Source of the DNA: Rhynchospora pubera
Taxonomy: Eukaryota > Streptophyta > Magnoliopsida > Poales > Cyperaceae
Direction: 5' to 3'
NCBI GenBank assembly: GCA_028095005.1
Contig: CM051462.1
Span: 86,377,846-86,441,845, forward strand
Length of the DNA stretch: 64,000 nt
Part shown: in pieces, positions 21,440 to 31,900 of the stretch
How positions within the stretch are numbered: the stretch's first letter is position 1
How the letters are laid out: each line of letters opens with the position of its first letter
Notes under the pieces: model-generated
What the model saw: only the letters and a program-made list of their open reading frames with translations
Database searches by the model: none
What the model was told of the DNA's origin: nothing
Made by a program: the position numbers and the translations under genes

Positions 21440-22031
21440 TGTTGGACTATGATGCCGCAGAAGATCGTACCCGGGATCAGATGCATGGCATGGATAGACA
21501 CGGGTTGTGCCGCATAAGATCGTGTCCTGGATCAGATGCATGGCACCGATAGAAAAGGACAGTTCTGACCTTAATTGGAAGCATCTCACAGAAGAGGAAA
21601 GAATTCTTGGAGATATTTTAGAAAAAGAAAGAATATGCACAAGAAAGACGATGATTGATTATTAAGAATCTGATTAGATTATCTGAAGATGTGTTTAGAT
21701 ATTCTTCTATTTCTTACCCGATTGTGTCTTGGGGAAGAAATTATTTTTCTATTTATTCATCTTCTCTTCTTGTGTTGTATCAACTCAGATTATTCAGAAA
21801 ATAATAAAAATAGTGTGCGTGTGTGTGGAGGACGTAGGCACCGAGTTGGTGCCGAACCTCGTTAAATCTTGTGTCTATTTTTATTTGTGTGCTTGATTGA
21901 TTGATATCTAAGTTCACTGCATCAAGATTCTAAGAGGCACGATTCATGTGCAGATGCACTTGGATTGTGCCTCTCCTATACCGACCTGACGATGAAATTA
22001 TTCCGCTGCGACGACCGACGTTATTTTAACA
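21440..22031 (+). repeat. LTR 2 (592 bp)
   Basis: It runs TGTTGG to TAACA and is preceded by the purine-rich gaggggtag (21,431-21,439). It retains the canonical TG start lost in LTR 1. Confidence 0.92.
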
Positions 22032-22054
22032 CCAACGATCCAAACACACCCTTT

Positions 22055-22759
22055 GTGTGGAGTTTGGATGCTGCGTACAGTTGTGTTCTATGTAATATGT
22101 TGTGAGTTGTTAATTAATGCTACCTATGTGTTCTAAATTCTAATTAATCGTTCTTAATTATGTGTCTCATCCTCTTTCTTTTAAGAAATAGACTTCGGGC
22201 ATTTAATTGAGGTTTAACTCAAAGTAAATTTGAAGAATCTTAGTTCAACGAGAAAAAAGAATTAATACACCTTTGAGAGTATGAGCGCAAGCACAAACAG
22301 AAAGAAAACAGTGTCCGCACAAGAATTGTTGCATTCGCTCAGTGGCCAGTGCACAAAGGAAATGGCACGACAGGACTGATGCTTTGATGCTTGAAAGTGC
22401 TTCGTTTTCTCAGAAGATGCGAGTCAAGTTTGTTACTGGAAGAATAAGGCTAAGCCCAGTGTTGCATAAAACATTAAAACTTGATAAGATGTGAGTCAAG
22501 TTTGCTACTGGTGCTTAGAACCACAATATCAGTGGACTCAGGTTGCATAAAACTTGATAAGTTCTCTTTTAGTTTTTCTTTCTTCTGCTGTTTGATATTA
22601 CTTCAGGGTATTTGTATTGAAAACTAAGCACACATAGGCCTAACATCGCCATTCTGAATAGCACTGAAAGGGTTGTAATATTAATAAACTATTGTACACT
22701 GAAGACTTATTTATCAAGAAATTTACTTTTGACTTAACTAATTCCATGCGTTTCACCTT
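22055..22759. other. Sequence upstream of COG3 remnant, nothing firm
   Basis: A short direct repeat 'gagtcaagtttg(t/c)tactgg' occurs near 22,420 and 22,490. No exon could be assigned with confidence. Confidence 0.4.
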
Positions 22760-22849
22760 GAAAAAGCACAGTCAGTGGAGAAGCAAAGATTAATTGAATT
22801 TTCTGATGCACTTCGAAGTCGGCTTAACTATTTTGATGAACTTGACAAT
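22760..22849 (+). pseudogene. COG3: COG3 pseudogene, fragment 1 (N-terminal region)
   Basis: Thirty codons from EKAQSVEKQRL to NYFDELDN match the conserved 'EKQ(R/K)L-EFA-ALRSKLNYFDELEN' stretch of plant COG3, followed by a GTAAGG donor. COG3 is a subunit of the conserved oligomeric Golgi tethering complex, which acts in retrograde traffic within the Golgi. Fragments 2-5 follow downstream on the same strand, but the large middle parts are missing and the order is altered. The frame is open here. The family assignment rests on recognisable sequence, not on a search. Confidence 0.8.
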
Positions 22850-23235
22850 GTAAGGTTTATACAATTCAAATATTCTCAGTTTAGTAGCTTTGCTTTTTAG
22901 AAAGTTGTATTTGATTCTTAATTATAACTTAAGTGATAATTAGTTCTGTGTTTTCATAACCAGCCACAAGTTTCTTTTTTTCTTTACACTAACAAAATGT
23001 CATATTTGTTCTCTTTAAACCTCACGTAGATGCCGTATAAACAATAAGTCGTTGGATGTCCAATTTATATTTAAGCTTCATAACATTTATGGTTAAGAAA
23101 ATTAAACTTTCTAACTTTAAGCATTAACATTTAATTAAACTGAAACGTGCTTTACTTTTATGTTTACCAATGCTTGTCAGGTGCCCTTATCTGTGTGAAA
23201 CTAAGTAACTTACTATAAAAATTTCATTTTGGCAG

Positions 23236-23826
23236 ATGCAATTATCTGCGCGACACATCTTGACTGAGGCTGATACATGAGGCCAACCTGGATGCCTTGT
23301 GTGAACTTGTTGACATACTAAAAGTTGCCGTGATTTTTTTAAACAAAAAAAATCCAAAATTTTATTTTAATGAAAAACGTGGAAAAGAGATATTTAGAGG
23401 AACAAACATGTCAGTGCGCAGGTGGACTGCGCGGGTTCTGACCGCGCCACTGTCACTGGCGCAGGCGTACCCGCGCCACTGCCATTGGCGCGGGCAGTCA
23501 TGTCAAAGAGGCAAATAAAATCTTTTACACACGGTTTTCAGGAGAAAGTACTGCCCGCGCCACTGCCATTGGCGCGGGCACGCCTGCGCAGTCCACCTGC
23601 GCTTGACATGTTTGTTTTTCAAATTTGAGAAGTCGCATGTTTTTTATTAAAATAAAAAATTGAGTTTTTTTTGTTTAAAAAAATCACGGTAAAAGTTGAG
23701 GTCCTTGGTGAACAGCTGAGCAGGAGAGATGAATCAGTCGCTGGGCTACGGCCTACACTGCAGAGAATCTTGGCTGACATCCATGAGAGACTTGCCTTCT
23801 GTGCTCGGACCCACATCCACGAGGAG
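23236..23826 (+). pseudogene. COG3: COG3 pseudogene, fragment 2, split by a MITE
   Basis: After a TTTTGGCAG acceptor the sequence encodes 'LRLIHEANLDALCELVDILK', is interrupted at 23,328-23,689 by a MITE, and resumes as 'VEVLGEQLSRRDES', then 'GLRPTLQRILADIHERL' and 'ARTHIHEE' before a GTAAAC donor. In plant COG3 these two blocks are contiguous. An in-frame TGA lies before 'LRLIHE', so the exon was damaged beyond the insertion. The protein is known to bind other COG subunits; this copy cannot encode a complete one. Confidence 0.85.
23328..23689. mobile_element. 362-bp Mutator-like MITE with GC-rich hairpins, 9-bp TSD
   Basis: The termini CCGTGATTTTTTTAAAC and GTTTAAAAAAATCACGG are perfect inverted copies. 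The similarity continues about 150 bp inwards, including 'gcgcaggtggactgcgc'. It is flanked by taaaagttg at 23,319-23,327 and 23,690-23,698. In its centre CCCGCGCCA-7 nt-TGGCGCGGG hairpins occur twice (23,470-23,494 and 23,554-23,578), with a third related unit at about 23,443-23,465. It interrupts a COG3 coding exon. Confidence 0.92.
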
Positions 23827-24353
23827 GTAAACATTCATTCAGAGCTCTTCTTTTTTGAATACTTGACTGTAAGTGGGAGGTTTTACATGAATAGGAAATT
23901 AGGAATGGACAACCCAATAAATTATTGAAGTTTATTGCATATTCCTGTAGTATGATGCATATCTCACATGCTCAAATATACGTGAAAGAATGAACTATGA
24001 TTTTGTTTTAGTTTTTCTAATGAATTATTACATTCAGTTTTTTCTATTAGTTTCCACTTTCCGCATTCTGTAGAGAGGTTAGTTTGGGATCTTTAAAGGC
24101 AAAAGGAGAAGGGTAGTCCATGAAAGAGATTTTTCGTGGTTTGTACTTTGTAGACTATGCTTAGGGTAGTAATCTCCCATCTGACCCATCCATAGACTTG
24201 TCATGCCAACCCCACCTAACCTGACTAAGACCTGACATGGTGCTTTAGTGTTGTCACATATCACCAGTTAGCAGCTCATGATATATCTATATTGACCTAA
24301 TTGTCAGGAGTAGACATGACAGTAACAGATATAGTGATCGACTAATTGGGATG
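23827..24353. other. Intron-like or intergenic, nothing recognised
   Basis: AT-rich sequence between COG3 fragment 2 and the hAT element. No exon of COG3 could be placed here. Confidence 0.45.
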
Positions 24354-24361
24354 TATATTCG

Positions 24362-25116
24362 TAGTGAATTACAAATCGTGTCGTGTTAACCGTGTTGCCA
24401 CGACACGGACCCGTGTTGACACGACACGACACTTCACGTGTATGGATTCAACACGACACAACTGTGTTGGTGTGTCGTGTCAAAACTGTGTCGTGTTGAC
24501 ATTTTTAGAAAATTGACAAGGTTTAATACGACACGATTTGACACGACACAGTTACAACACGACACAACAAGATTTTATTTTATTTTAAAACTTAAAGTTA
24601 AAAAATATTACAAAAATATTAATATATTATAAAAACAAAGGATGATTTGAATTTTAAGGATAAAAATATAATACAGAAACTATAATTAAAAATTTCCAAC
24701 TAATTAATATTATGTAATTAGTAATTTATTATCTAGTTAATTAATTATTATATTGTATCATCATGAATTATTATGATATTATTTTTTATCGACTATATAA
24801 CAGATTTATAAAATTTAATACAATTTTTTATCATTTTATCTCTAATTTTAAAATATATTTAACTATTTTTAAATAAATAAATAAAAAAAATTTTAACACG
24901 GTTCGACACGATTGACACAACTGTATCGTGGCGTGTCAACACGGTTTCCAACTGTGTCGTGTCAATTTCCGTGTTGTGTCGGCCTTTTCCTCCACTCAAC
25001 ACGACACGACACGACACAGTTGCATGTATAAGCCGTGTCAACACGACACGACACGATGCTAAACACACCCGTATTTGCCACGACACACCACGATACGGTA
25101 AGATTGCAATTCACTA
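24362..25116. mobile_element. 755-bp hAT element rich in ACACGAC words, 8-bp TSD
   Basis: The ends TAGTGAATTACAA and TTGCAATTCACTA are inverted copies, with tatattcg at 24,354-24,361 and 25,117-25,124. Both flanks are packed with 'acacgacacgac' and 'gtgtcgtgt' words in both orientations. The middle (24,570-24,890) is AT-rich. There is no transposase frame. It lies between rearranged COG3 pieces. Confidence 0.9.
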
Positions 25117-25124
25117 TATATTCG

Positions 25125-25541
25125 GTAGTGAACATGAAAATTATTTTAAAACAATCAAACTGTCACGTTTGGGTTTGAATTTGTACTATTGTCAGCTGAA
25201 TGTGCTACAAATTAACCAAACTAACTTCTATCTTGTGTCTATTGTGTCAATTTATGATGCTATTATTTGGAAGACCGGGTTAGCTCTTATCAACACAACC
25301 ATGTCCATCTTATGTGTGACATATGACCTTAAATGCACCTTTTAGAATTTCGTGTTTTATGCTCAGGTAACTGGTAGTGCACTTCTTTTATTTGCATCTA
25401 CTTATAAATCTGAAATCCTATGAGAAATTGGTATTTTCTATTTTTCAACAGATTTCGAATTATCATCTACTTATAAATCTGAAATCCTTGAGTCTTGCAT
25501 TTCATTTAATTCTTATAAGGTACTATTTGAATATTCATCAG
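25125..25541. other. Spacer with a short duplicated word
   Basis: 'atctacttataaatctgaaatcc' is present twice (about 25,396 and 25,465). Otherwise nothing was recognised before the next COG3 exon. Confidence 0.45.
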
Positions 25542-25628
25542 GTATGCCAGTTTGAGCACCAGCTCTTTGATCACTTCTTCCCGTCATCTTCTAAAGATGT
25601 AAGCTTGGCTCCCCTAATGGATCCTTTG
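25542..25628 (+). pseudogene. COG3: COG3 pseudogene, fragment 3, out of order
   Basis: Twenty-nine codons begin VCQFEHQLFDHFFP and end SLAPLMDPL after an ATTCATCAG acceptor. They match the plant COG3 block 'QVC-MEHQLF-HFFP' to 'SLAPL-DPL'. In COG3 this block comes immediately before the one at 23,236-23,826; here it lies about 1.7 kb after it. The downstream donor is not canonical (TTTG|TATGC). The piece is open in frame but cannot be spliced into a normal product. Confidence 0.85.
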
Positions 25629-25961
25629 TATGCTCCTTTCTCTTTATCATTTGGATTTTTCTTTTAACCAATCTCAATAACTAGCCAGCTGCCAGATTGG
25701 TATATTTCTTGAAACCATATGATATAATAAAGTTAGTGCTAAAGTTGTTCAAAAGGTGAAAGTTAAGGCTATATAGTTTTTCTTGTTTTGGTATAATAAT
25801 TTTCTTCCGTACCACTGCTTAATGTTTAGCCTTGATAAGTGCCTGTCTGACTTTAATTAGACATCATGGAAAATTTTAAAAGGAAAAATGAGATGAAATA
25901 ATAAGCATACAAATTTGCAACATATAGGCGCAGCCTCTCATCCTGGCTTGTTTCACATAAC

Positions 25962-26065
25962 CAAGTTAGAGATGCAATTAAGAAAGAGTTACCCAAAATC
26001 ATGGCCAAGATGAAGCTTTATCTACAAAATCATCTACCCGCTTGATCCTCTTTAAACCCATCAAG
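25962..26065 (+). pseudogene. COG3: COG3 pseudogene, fragment 4, frameshifted
   Basis: 'QVRDAIKKELPKIMAKMKLY' and 'LQN' are followed, after a one-base shift, by 'TRLILFKPIK'. This is the COG3 C-terminal block in the right order. One base is missing between the two parts (CATCT where CCATCT would be expected), making TGA the next stop in the original frame. The intron to the last exon begins close to 26,066, but no clear donor remains. Confidence 0.85.
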
Positions 26066-26298
26066 CGAGGATATCCCCAAAAAAGTGTTGTCGACCTTTT
26101 TCTATATTGACATCTACTCTAATCTACTCTAATATTAAAAAACCAGGTAGCCTTTCTAAATCAGCTCAACTGGGCAATTAAACCACACTACTTAATTCAG
26201 TTGAACTTGATAAACTTTGCATTGTGCACCGAAACCTTCATTCCGACTTAATAATCCAATTTGCTTTATTAAAAGCGAATTCTGTGTTCTCTTTGTAG

Positions 26299-26428
26299 AA
26301 CGAATATAATTGAAGCCCATGTGCAGCTGCAAAGGCTACTAAAATCGGAGTATTCAGCTGAGGAAATACAGAGTGTAGGCATTTTATCCATACAAGATCT
26401 ACTGTCATGACTTGACAGCATTTTGTAG
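26299..26428 (+). pseudogene. COG3: COG3 pseudogene, last exon
   Basis: After a CTCTTTGTAG acceptor the sequence reads 'RTNIIEAHVQLQRLLKSEYS', 'AEEIQSVGILSIQDLLS', then an in-frame TGA, 'LDSIL' and TAG. It matches the COG3 C-terminus. The TGA (26,407-26,409) replaces what is usually Gln or Arg, six codons before the natural stop. This end is the best-kept part. Confidence 0.88.
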
Positions 26429-26499
26429 TCCCAATTTCTCTTATGTAATCTTTGCAATATATTCTATGTTTTTTATTTCTTTTTTGGTCAACTTTCGAC

Positions 26500-26885
26500 C
26501 ATTGTTTTAATACCGTACTGGCCACCGAACCGGTGGAGCCACGCGTACGGGGTTTTACCGGTTTTTTCTGTTGTACTGTTTTGAAAAACCAGATATACAT
26601 ACATAACATGGGCTACGGTAGCACTAAAGCAATGTTGGTCCAGTGGTAAGGGGCCGTGTGACTAAGAGGGAGTATGAGGGATTGAATCACTTTGTTGCAC
26701 TCTTAAATATTTGTCTGTGTTTTTTGCTAGTTAGTAGTGTTTCATGGTCGGTTCAGGTGATAATAGCGCTGGTTCAACATCGGTTCGCTAGCATCCTGGT
26801 TTTAGAGGCTTACCCTATCGGACCAGGGTCCAGTTCCGATTGTTCTGGTTGAACTGGCCGGTCCGGTAGGGTATTTAAAACACTG
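26500..26885. mobile_element. 386-bp hAT element, 8-bp TSD CTTTCGAC
   Basis: The ends CATTGTTTTAATACCGTACT and, on the other strand, CAGTGTTTTAAATACCCTAC are inverted. CTTTCGAC repeats perfectly at 26,492-26,499 and 26,886-26,893. The arms carry 'accggt' and 'ggccggtccgg' words. In the middle, 26,630-26,690, a stretch 'ggtccagtggtaagg' to 'gggattgaatc' recalls tRNA promoter boxes. Confidence 0.9.
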
Positions 26886-26893
26886 CTTTCGAC

Positions 26894-27278
26894 TGTTGCT
26901 ATGATAGTGAACACCAGGTCCTCCATTGTAAAGAATTTTGTGTTCTGTGGATGTCTGTGTCGTTTGTTACATATAGCAAAAGAGCATTTTTTTTTTAATA
27001 ATCTTTTTGGTGTGATACATGAAAGTGAAAATGAATTGCTGGTTCATATTAAATTAGATGTTCGTAATGTCCTTCGTCACCATTTCATTAGGAAACATTT
27101 GTACAGTTCATCGGAGATTTCATTAGGAATGTTATTTCAGTGATCGCCTTTTAAATAAAAGCAAATTATGAATTGATGATTCAAGTAAAATTTCCCTTGG
27201 CCCCAATATCAATCTGCTAATACAATACATATTACATATTTAAAGAGAAAAAGCATGCTGACATTTAAGTTAGCACTG
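26894..27278. other. Spacer between COG3 remnant and F-box gene
   Basis: An 80-codon open frame is present but AT-rich and unrecognised. The stretch probably holds the 3' flanks of the two convergent genes. Confidence 0.45.
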
Positions 27279-28364
27279 CTAAGATGTCAAGTTGGGCTCA
27301 ATCCAAATGTATACCATAGGTTCCTTGAAATTACGAGGATACTTTGGATGATATTGGGCAGTTTCCAAGGAATAGAATGCACTTCTCTCGATATGGTTAT
27401 CACTAAATCCACACAGGTATATTCGATTACGGCACCATTTCTCTGGAAAAGATTTTGCAATCGTTGCTCTGCAATCTAAAAAAATTGAAACATCCCCGAT
27501 ATCATGCAGTTCGCTCCAAACCATATTTAGTCTGTCTAACTTGAAGATTTGCATTGGTTCTGTTTTAAGCCCTCTAAAAACCGTGATCAAATCCGCCCCT
27601 GATTTTACCAAATAGCACTCCATTACTAATCTTCTGTAGTATGACGCCATCTTCATTGGAGTTTCAATTTCGAGAACTTTCCAAGTCTTCTGAAATGGAT
27701 TGAAAACTAAGAGCTCCCCTCCATTACTATACCAATAAAACTCACCACGGGTGAAAACAGGATTACAAAGCACATTATAACCAATCTCGTCTTGGAAACT
27801 CGTTGTACTCCATTGTTCTTCACCGGGACTCCATGTTGATACCTCCGCAATATGCTCACCTTCAAACTCGGCAATAACTACCACACAATCTGGAGAGGTT
27901 GGTGCAGATGAGAAAGCCAATGGTTTGAATCTGCAACAAGTATTCAATTTTGGAAGGCTGATCACACACTCTCTTCTGAGGGGGTTTATTAAGAAGAGAG
28001 AATTATCTTCTTTTGATGCAAGAACCCATCCATCTTTCGAATAGAGAAAAGTAAGATCCTCGCCGAACCCGAGCCATTTCAAGTCTATACAATACTATTT
28101 TCCACATACAGGGTCGAAGATCTTCCACGAGCTGCTTTCATTCTCACAATAAATGAGCCATGGGTTTACCATTGCATCTTGAATGAGGTTGGAAAGAGAG
28201 TTCCAAGCCTTGCAAAGAGATGATAGGCGAACACAATCAACCAGATAGAGTCGTGGAACGAGTAGTTGCATCAATTCTATGGGCATATCCGTCCATGTTC
28301 TTGAGTTATCAATTTTGCACCTTTCTTTGTTCTTTTCTTCCTTGTGGATGGAGGTTGAACAACC
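27279..28364 (-). pseudogene. F-box/DUF295 protein gene with one in-frame amber codon
   Basis: The minus-strand frame enters at a TTTGGCAG acceptor (28,365) and encodes an F-box ('WTDMPIELMQLLVPRLYLVD', 'CVRLSSLCKAWNSL') followed by 'DPVCGK', TAG (28,097-28,095) and then, in the same frame, the DUF295/KIB-type beta-propeller-like domain ('YCIDLKWLGFGEDLTFLYSK', 'DGWVLA' to 'IWIEPNLTS'). F-box proteins join SKP1 in SCF ubiquitin ligases, and DUF295 is the likely substrate-binding part. Only one codon is broken, and Met at 28,082 could allow a DUF295-only product. The first exon upstream of 28,364 is not certain; the open frame continues to an ATG at 28,574. It lies in tandem with another DUF295 gene upstream. 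Confidence 0.8.
28095..28097 (-). other. Premature amber codon between F-box and DUF295 domain
   Basis: TAG lies in the 'GK-x-Y' turn that usually reads GKTY or similar in the family. The upstream and downstream segments are in the same frame, with no indel. Confidence 0.8.
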
Positions 28365-28979
28365 CTGCCAAAGGGGAGTATGCCAGAAGAATAAACATAT
28401 ATAAATTAAACTTGATGCTAATGCAAAATGTAAGATTGCATCAGATTTAAATCCCTGTGAACTTGTCATCTTATTATACGGAGACAATGGAAAAACAAGA
28501 GCTACGCGTAATTTTAAGATATTTCTGCTATAAAATCTAGCTCCTAAGCCCTGATACAACTGTTCATCTGTCAATGTGTGTTTCTGTACAGATGAAATCT
28601 GGCCCTTGAGTGAATTTAGATGAAATCTAGCATATTCTCAGTGCTTGAAATTTTTATGAAAAATGCATTGAGTTCCATTTATCCAGTTATAGAATAAAGG
28701 GCCAAAGGCCTCATTGTTCATGAATTGTTGACAGGCCTGCTGGATCAAACCAGGCCTTGACACTGAAACTTTGTTATATATGTATTTTTAATATTCATGT
28801 AGAATAAGATGTGCATCCCAGTTTTATCTTTGAATTCACCAACAAATTACTTTCTTTCTAAATTTGCATTATAAGTTTCTTATTTGCTTGTAAGTTTGAA
28901 TGACCTGCAGCACGAGGACCACCATCTAAATATAAATATATGGAAGAAATTGAAAGTAGAAGAAATTAACAAGAGGAAG

Positions 28980-31900
28980 CTACCAACTAACCATATTTGT
29001 GCCAACGACATGAGATAAGCTCAAGGTCCTCTGCTTATTTTTCCTAGATATGCAAAAATTAAAACAGATAGACACAAATTAAACACTGTTTATGACTAGA
29101 AGAAAGAAGTTCATCCAGCATTTATATATAAAAAAAAAACATAGAAGAATGGAAGGAAAGAAAACCAGGGTAGAAAAGATATAAAGGTTAAACAGATGCA
29201 TAAAAGCTAGCATGCTGAATTGCTGACTCACCTGGTTGGCATTACCCAGCATAACTTTCGCGGATTTATATATTTTGGCCACTTCAGTGGCAAAGTAAGG
29301 CTGGCAGTTTCATCCTGCAAACATATCCTGTAGATTCCCTCGTCAGGAAAATAATTGCGCCTGGCGTTCACAATGAATATGCAATCACGTTGCATTCCTG
29401 CTTGAGTTGCTGAGAGTGCTGCATTCTGAATCCCACCTAAGAAGAAGACACAACCGCCTATGCTCCTTACTCGCTTCCAAGATAGCTCTGAGGTCTCCAA
29501 TACATAAATAGTCCAGTTGGTGGGATTACCTCGGTAAAAGGACATAGTTACCAAGACAAAGAAAATTTTCTCACCAGAGACCACCAAATACCTTAAAGTC
29601 CCGGGATCAATTGCAGCTGGCACATCGATCATTTTCCACACAGAGTGACCCATTAGAAGTGATGACTCATCTATGACAACAACTCGATATGCGTCACCAC
29701 AGAAATAAAGAGCATATATCTTTCCCTTGGACCTAACGATTTGGCCGCTAAAAACATTATCATCCGAATCAATTGATATTGATACCTTAGACCAGCTTGA
29801 ATCAATATTAGGTCGGCAATAAAGGATGCAATTGCGTCTCCTCCCCACAAAAGTAACCATGCAGTTGCGTGAAGTTGGAGAACCTGACACGGCACAATTG
29901 CATTGATATTCAAATGTGCCCTTATCATTATCAAACAAAGGTAGACGGACTGTGAGCTTCGGATCCAAGGAAAAGTGCAAGAAATATGTTTTTTTAGTCG
30001 ATTTTTCTGACAACAGGAGCCAATCACCAAAGCATCCCAGAAATAACATCCTGTCCAATTGCTGTATTTTTCTTTCTTCGATGCGGTGATTGTATGGATT
30101 TATAAGTTCTTTTTTCTCCTTGTTTCTTTTTTTTTTTTTGAAAGCTGGCTTTTGCCAGAACTTGTATTAAAGAAAAGTTTGTATTTACAGGGAATATAAA
30201 AGAAAAAATAAATACAACACTAAAAATAAAATAAAGAACAAAGAAGGATCAGCAACTAGAGCTCCATTCTCGCATGTCCATCAGTGCATTTCTAAGAATG
30301 TCCATAAAAAAGAGTGGCTTGGACTCAAAGATCATCTTATTCCTAGCCTTCCACAATGACCAGCATACCGCCACCCAAATTATATCCCATTTCCTCCTGC
30401 CTTTTCCATCCAGCAGTCTTCTATTTTCATACCAAAAAAGATGGGACTGGTCATACCAGACATGTAAGAGGTTTCTGGTTGCTTGATGTACTTCCAGCCA
30501 TAATTGTTTTGCCACGGTGCAAGTTAAAAACAGAAGCTGAGCATCTTCAATTGAATTAGTATTGCATAATACACAAGTGAGGTTAGGAGGGGCCCCCCTA
30601 ATAATCAAATTATTTTGTGTCATAAGCCTGTCATGGAGTAGCAGCCAAGCAAAAAATTGCACTTTTAGTGGTGCTTTAATTTTTCACAAGTTTATGCCCC
30701 CCAACATGTGTACACCAGGGTCGACCAAGTTCCGATATAGAACTGAAGTCTTAAAAGTACCATCCGACGACCATCGGAATACCATTGCAGCAGAACCCAC
30801 ATCCCAAGTGACTAGGTTATGCGCAAAACCAGTGAATGAAATAATAGACTTTAAAGTATGAGAGGTGTTGTTGGATGCTGCAAGAGCTGACACCGAGGTG
30901 GTGCCATTGATCCGTTGCACTATAGCTGTCAAGATTGAAGAGGAATCAGAGCAAAGGAGCCAAACCCATTTAGACAACAGTGCCCGATTCTGCGCTTCAA
31001 GATCAATTATGCCCAAACCTCCATTTGATTTTGGTAAACAACACTTTCTCCAATTGACTAAACAATGCCCTCCTTGGCACATGCTCTTTCCTTTCCACAA
31101 AAAAGACCGTCGAGCTCTATCGATGTGTTTTATAACCCAAGAAGGAAGCTTCAGTGCTTGCATGAAATGTAAAGGCTGAGATGAGAGCACTGACCTGACA
31201 AGGGTTAGCCTTCCCCCTGTGGAAAGCATACTAGTTGCCCATCCTGCAAGTCTTCTTTGTACAGCTTCAACAAGAGGTTGGAAAGCAGGCTTGGGAGGTT
31301 TTTTAACAGAGAGAGGCAAGCCAAGATATGTTAAGGGGAATGAGGTCTGTGCACAAAGCAAAATAGTACTAACTCCCACTGCAGCCTGTTGGCTCATGGC
31401 TATAGGAACAAAAAGATTTTTATCGTGATTGATTGAGAGCCCAGAGATGGAGGAGAAATATTTCAAAACGCTTATTGTCCTCTTAAGTAGAACCGGGTCA
31501 GCTTGTAGGAGAAATAAGGTGTCATCAGCAAATTGCAAAGCCGTTGGTTGAATCCATTGGCGTCGATGTAGATCTGCTGTTGCTGTACAGAGGAATTTTT
31601 GCAAGGCATCCACAGCTAGGTTGAAGAGCATGGGAGAAAGCGGGTCCCCTTGTCGTAGCCCTCGACGATGAGAAAAGTAAGTGGATAGGGTTGAATTAAC
31701 CTTTATAGCTGAAGTCGACGAGCGCAGCAAATTAGTCAGCCAAGAAAGCCAGCGAGGTGGGAAGCCTCTTTCGATAAGGACATTCATCAAGAAGCTCCAA
31801 GAGATGGTGTCGAAGGCTTTGGCAAAGTCAATTTTATAAACAACAGCAGGAATCTTTTGTTTATGGTAGGAGGAAATAATCTCAGAAGCAACAAGGTAAG

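Larger units (their letters stand above)
19182..22031 (+). mobile_element. Young non-autonomous LTR retrotransposon (2.85 kb), CCAAC TSD
   Basis: Two 592-bp LTRs flank a 1,666-bp interior, and the whole is bordered by CCAAC (19,177-19,181 and 22,032-22,036). The primer-binding site TGGTATCAGAGCGA abuts LTR 1, pointing to priming by initiator tRNA-Met, common in Copia elements. A short purine tract (gaggggtag) abuts LTR 2. No gag, protease, integrase or reverse-transcriptase frame is present, so the element must rely on proteins supplied in trans (LARD/TRIM-like by structure). The interior carries a hairpin-forming minisatellite. Confidence 0.92.
19049..22051. mobile_element. GGGTGCGTTTGG-family MITE split by a retrotransposon
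   Basis: The left part 19,049-19,181 and the right part 22,037-22,051 together make the usual ~147-bp element (GGGTGCGTTTGGAT to ATCCAAACACACCC). It has a TTT duplication at 19,046-19,048 and 22,052-22,054. The retrotransposon at 19,182-22,031 interrupts it. Confidence 0.85.

Noticed and set aside
26630..26700. A tRNA gene or SINE
   Set aside because: A- and B-box-like words are present, but no cloverleaf could be drawn and the segment lies within a hAT element.
30274..31428. Plus-strand frames opposite the LINE
   Set aside because: They are antisense shadows of the reverse-transcriptase frame on the minus strand.
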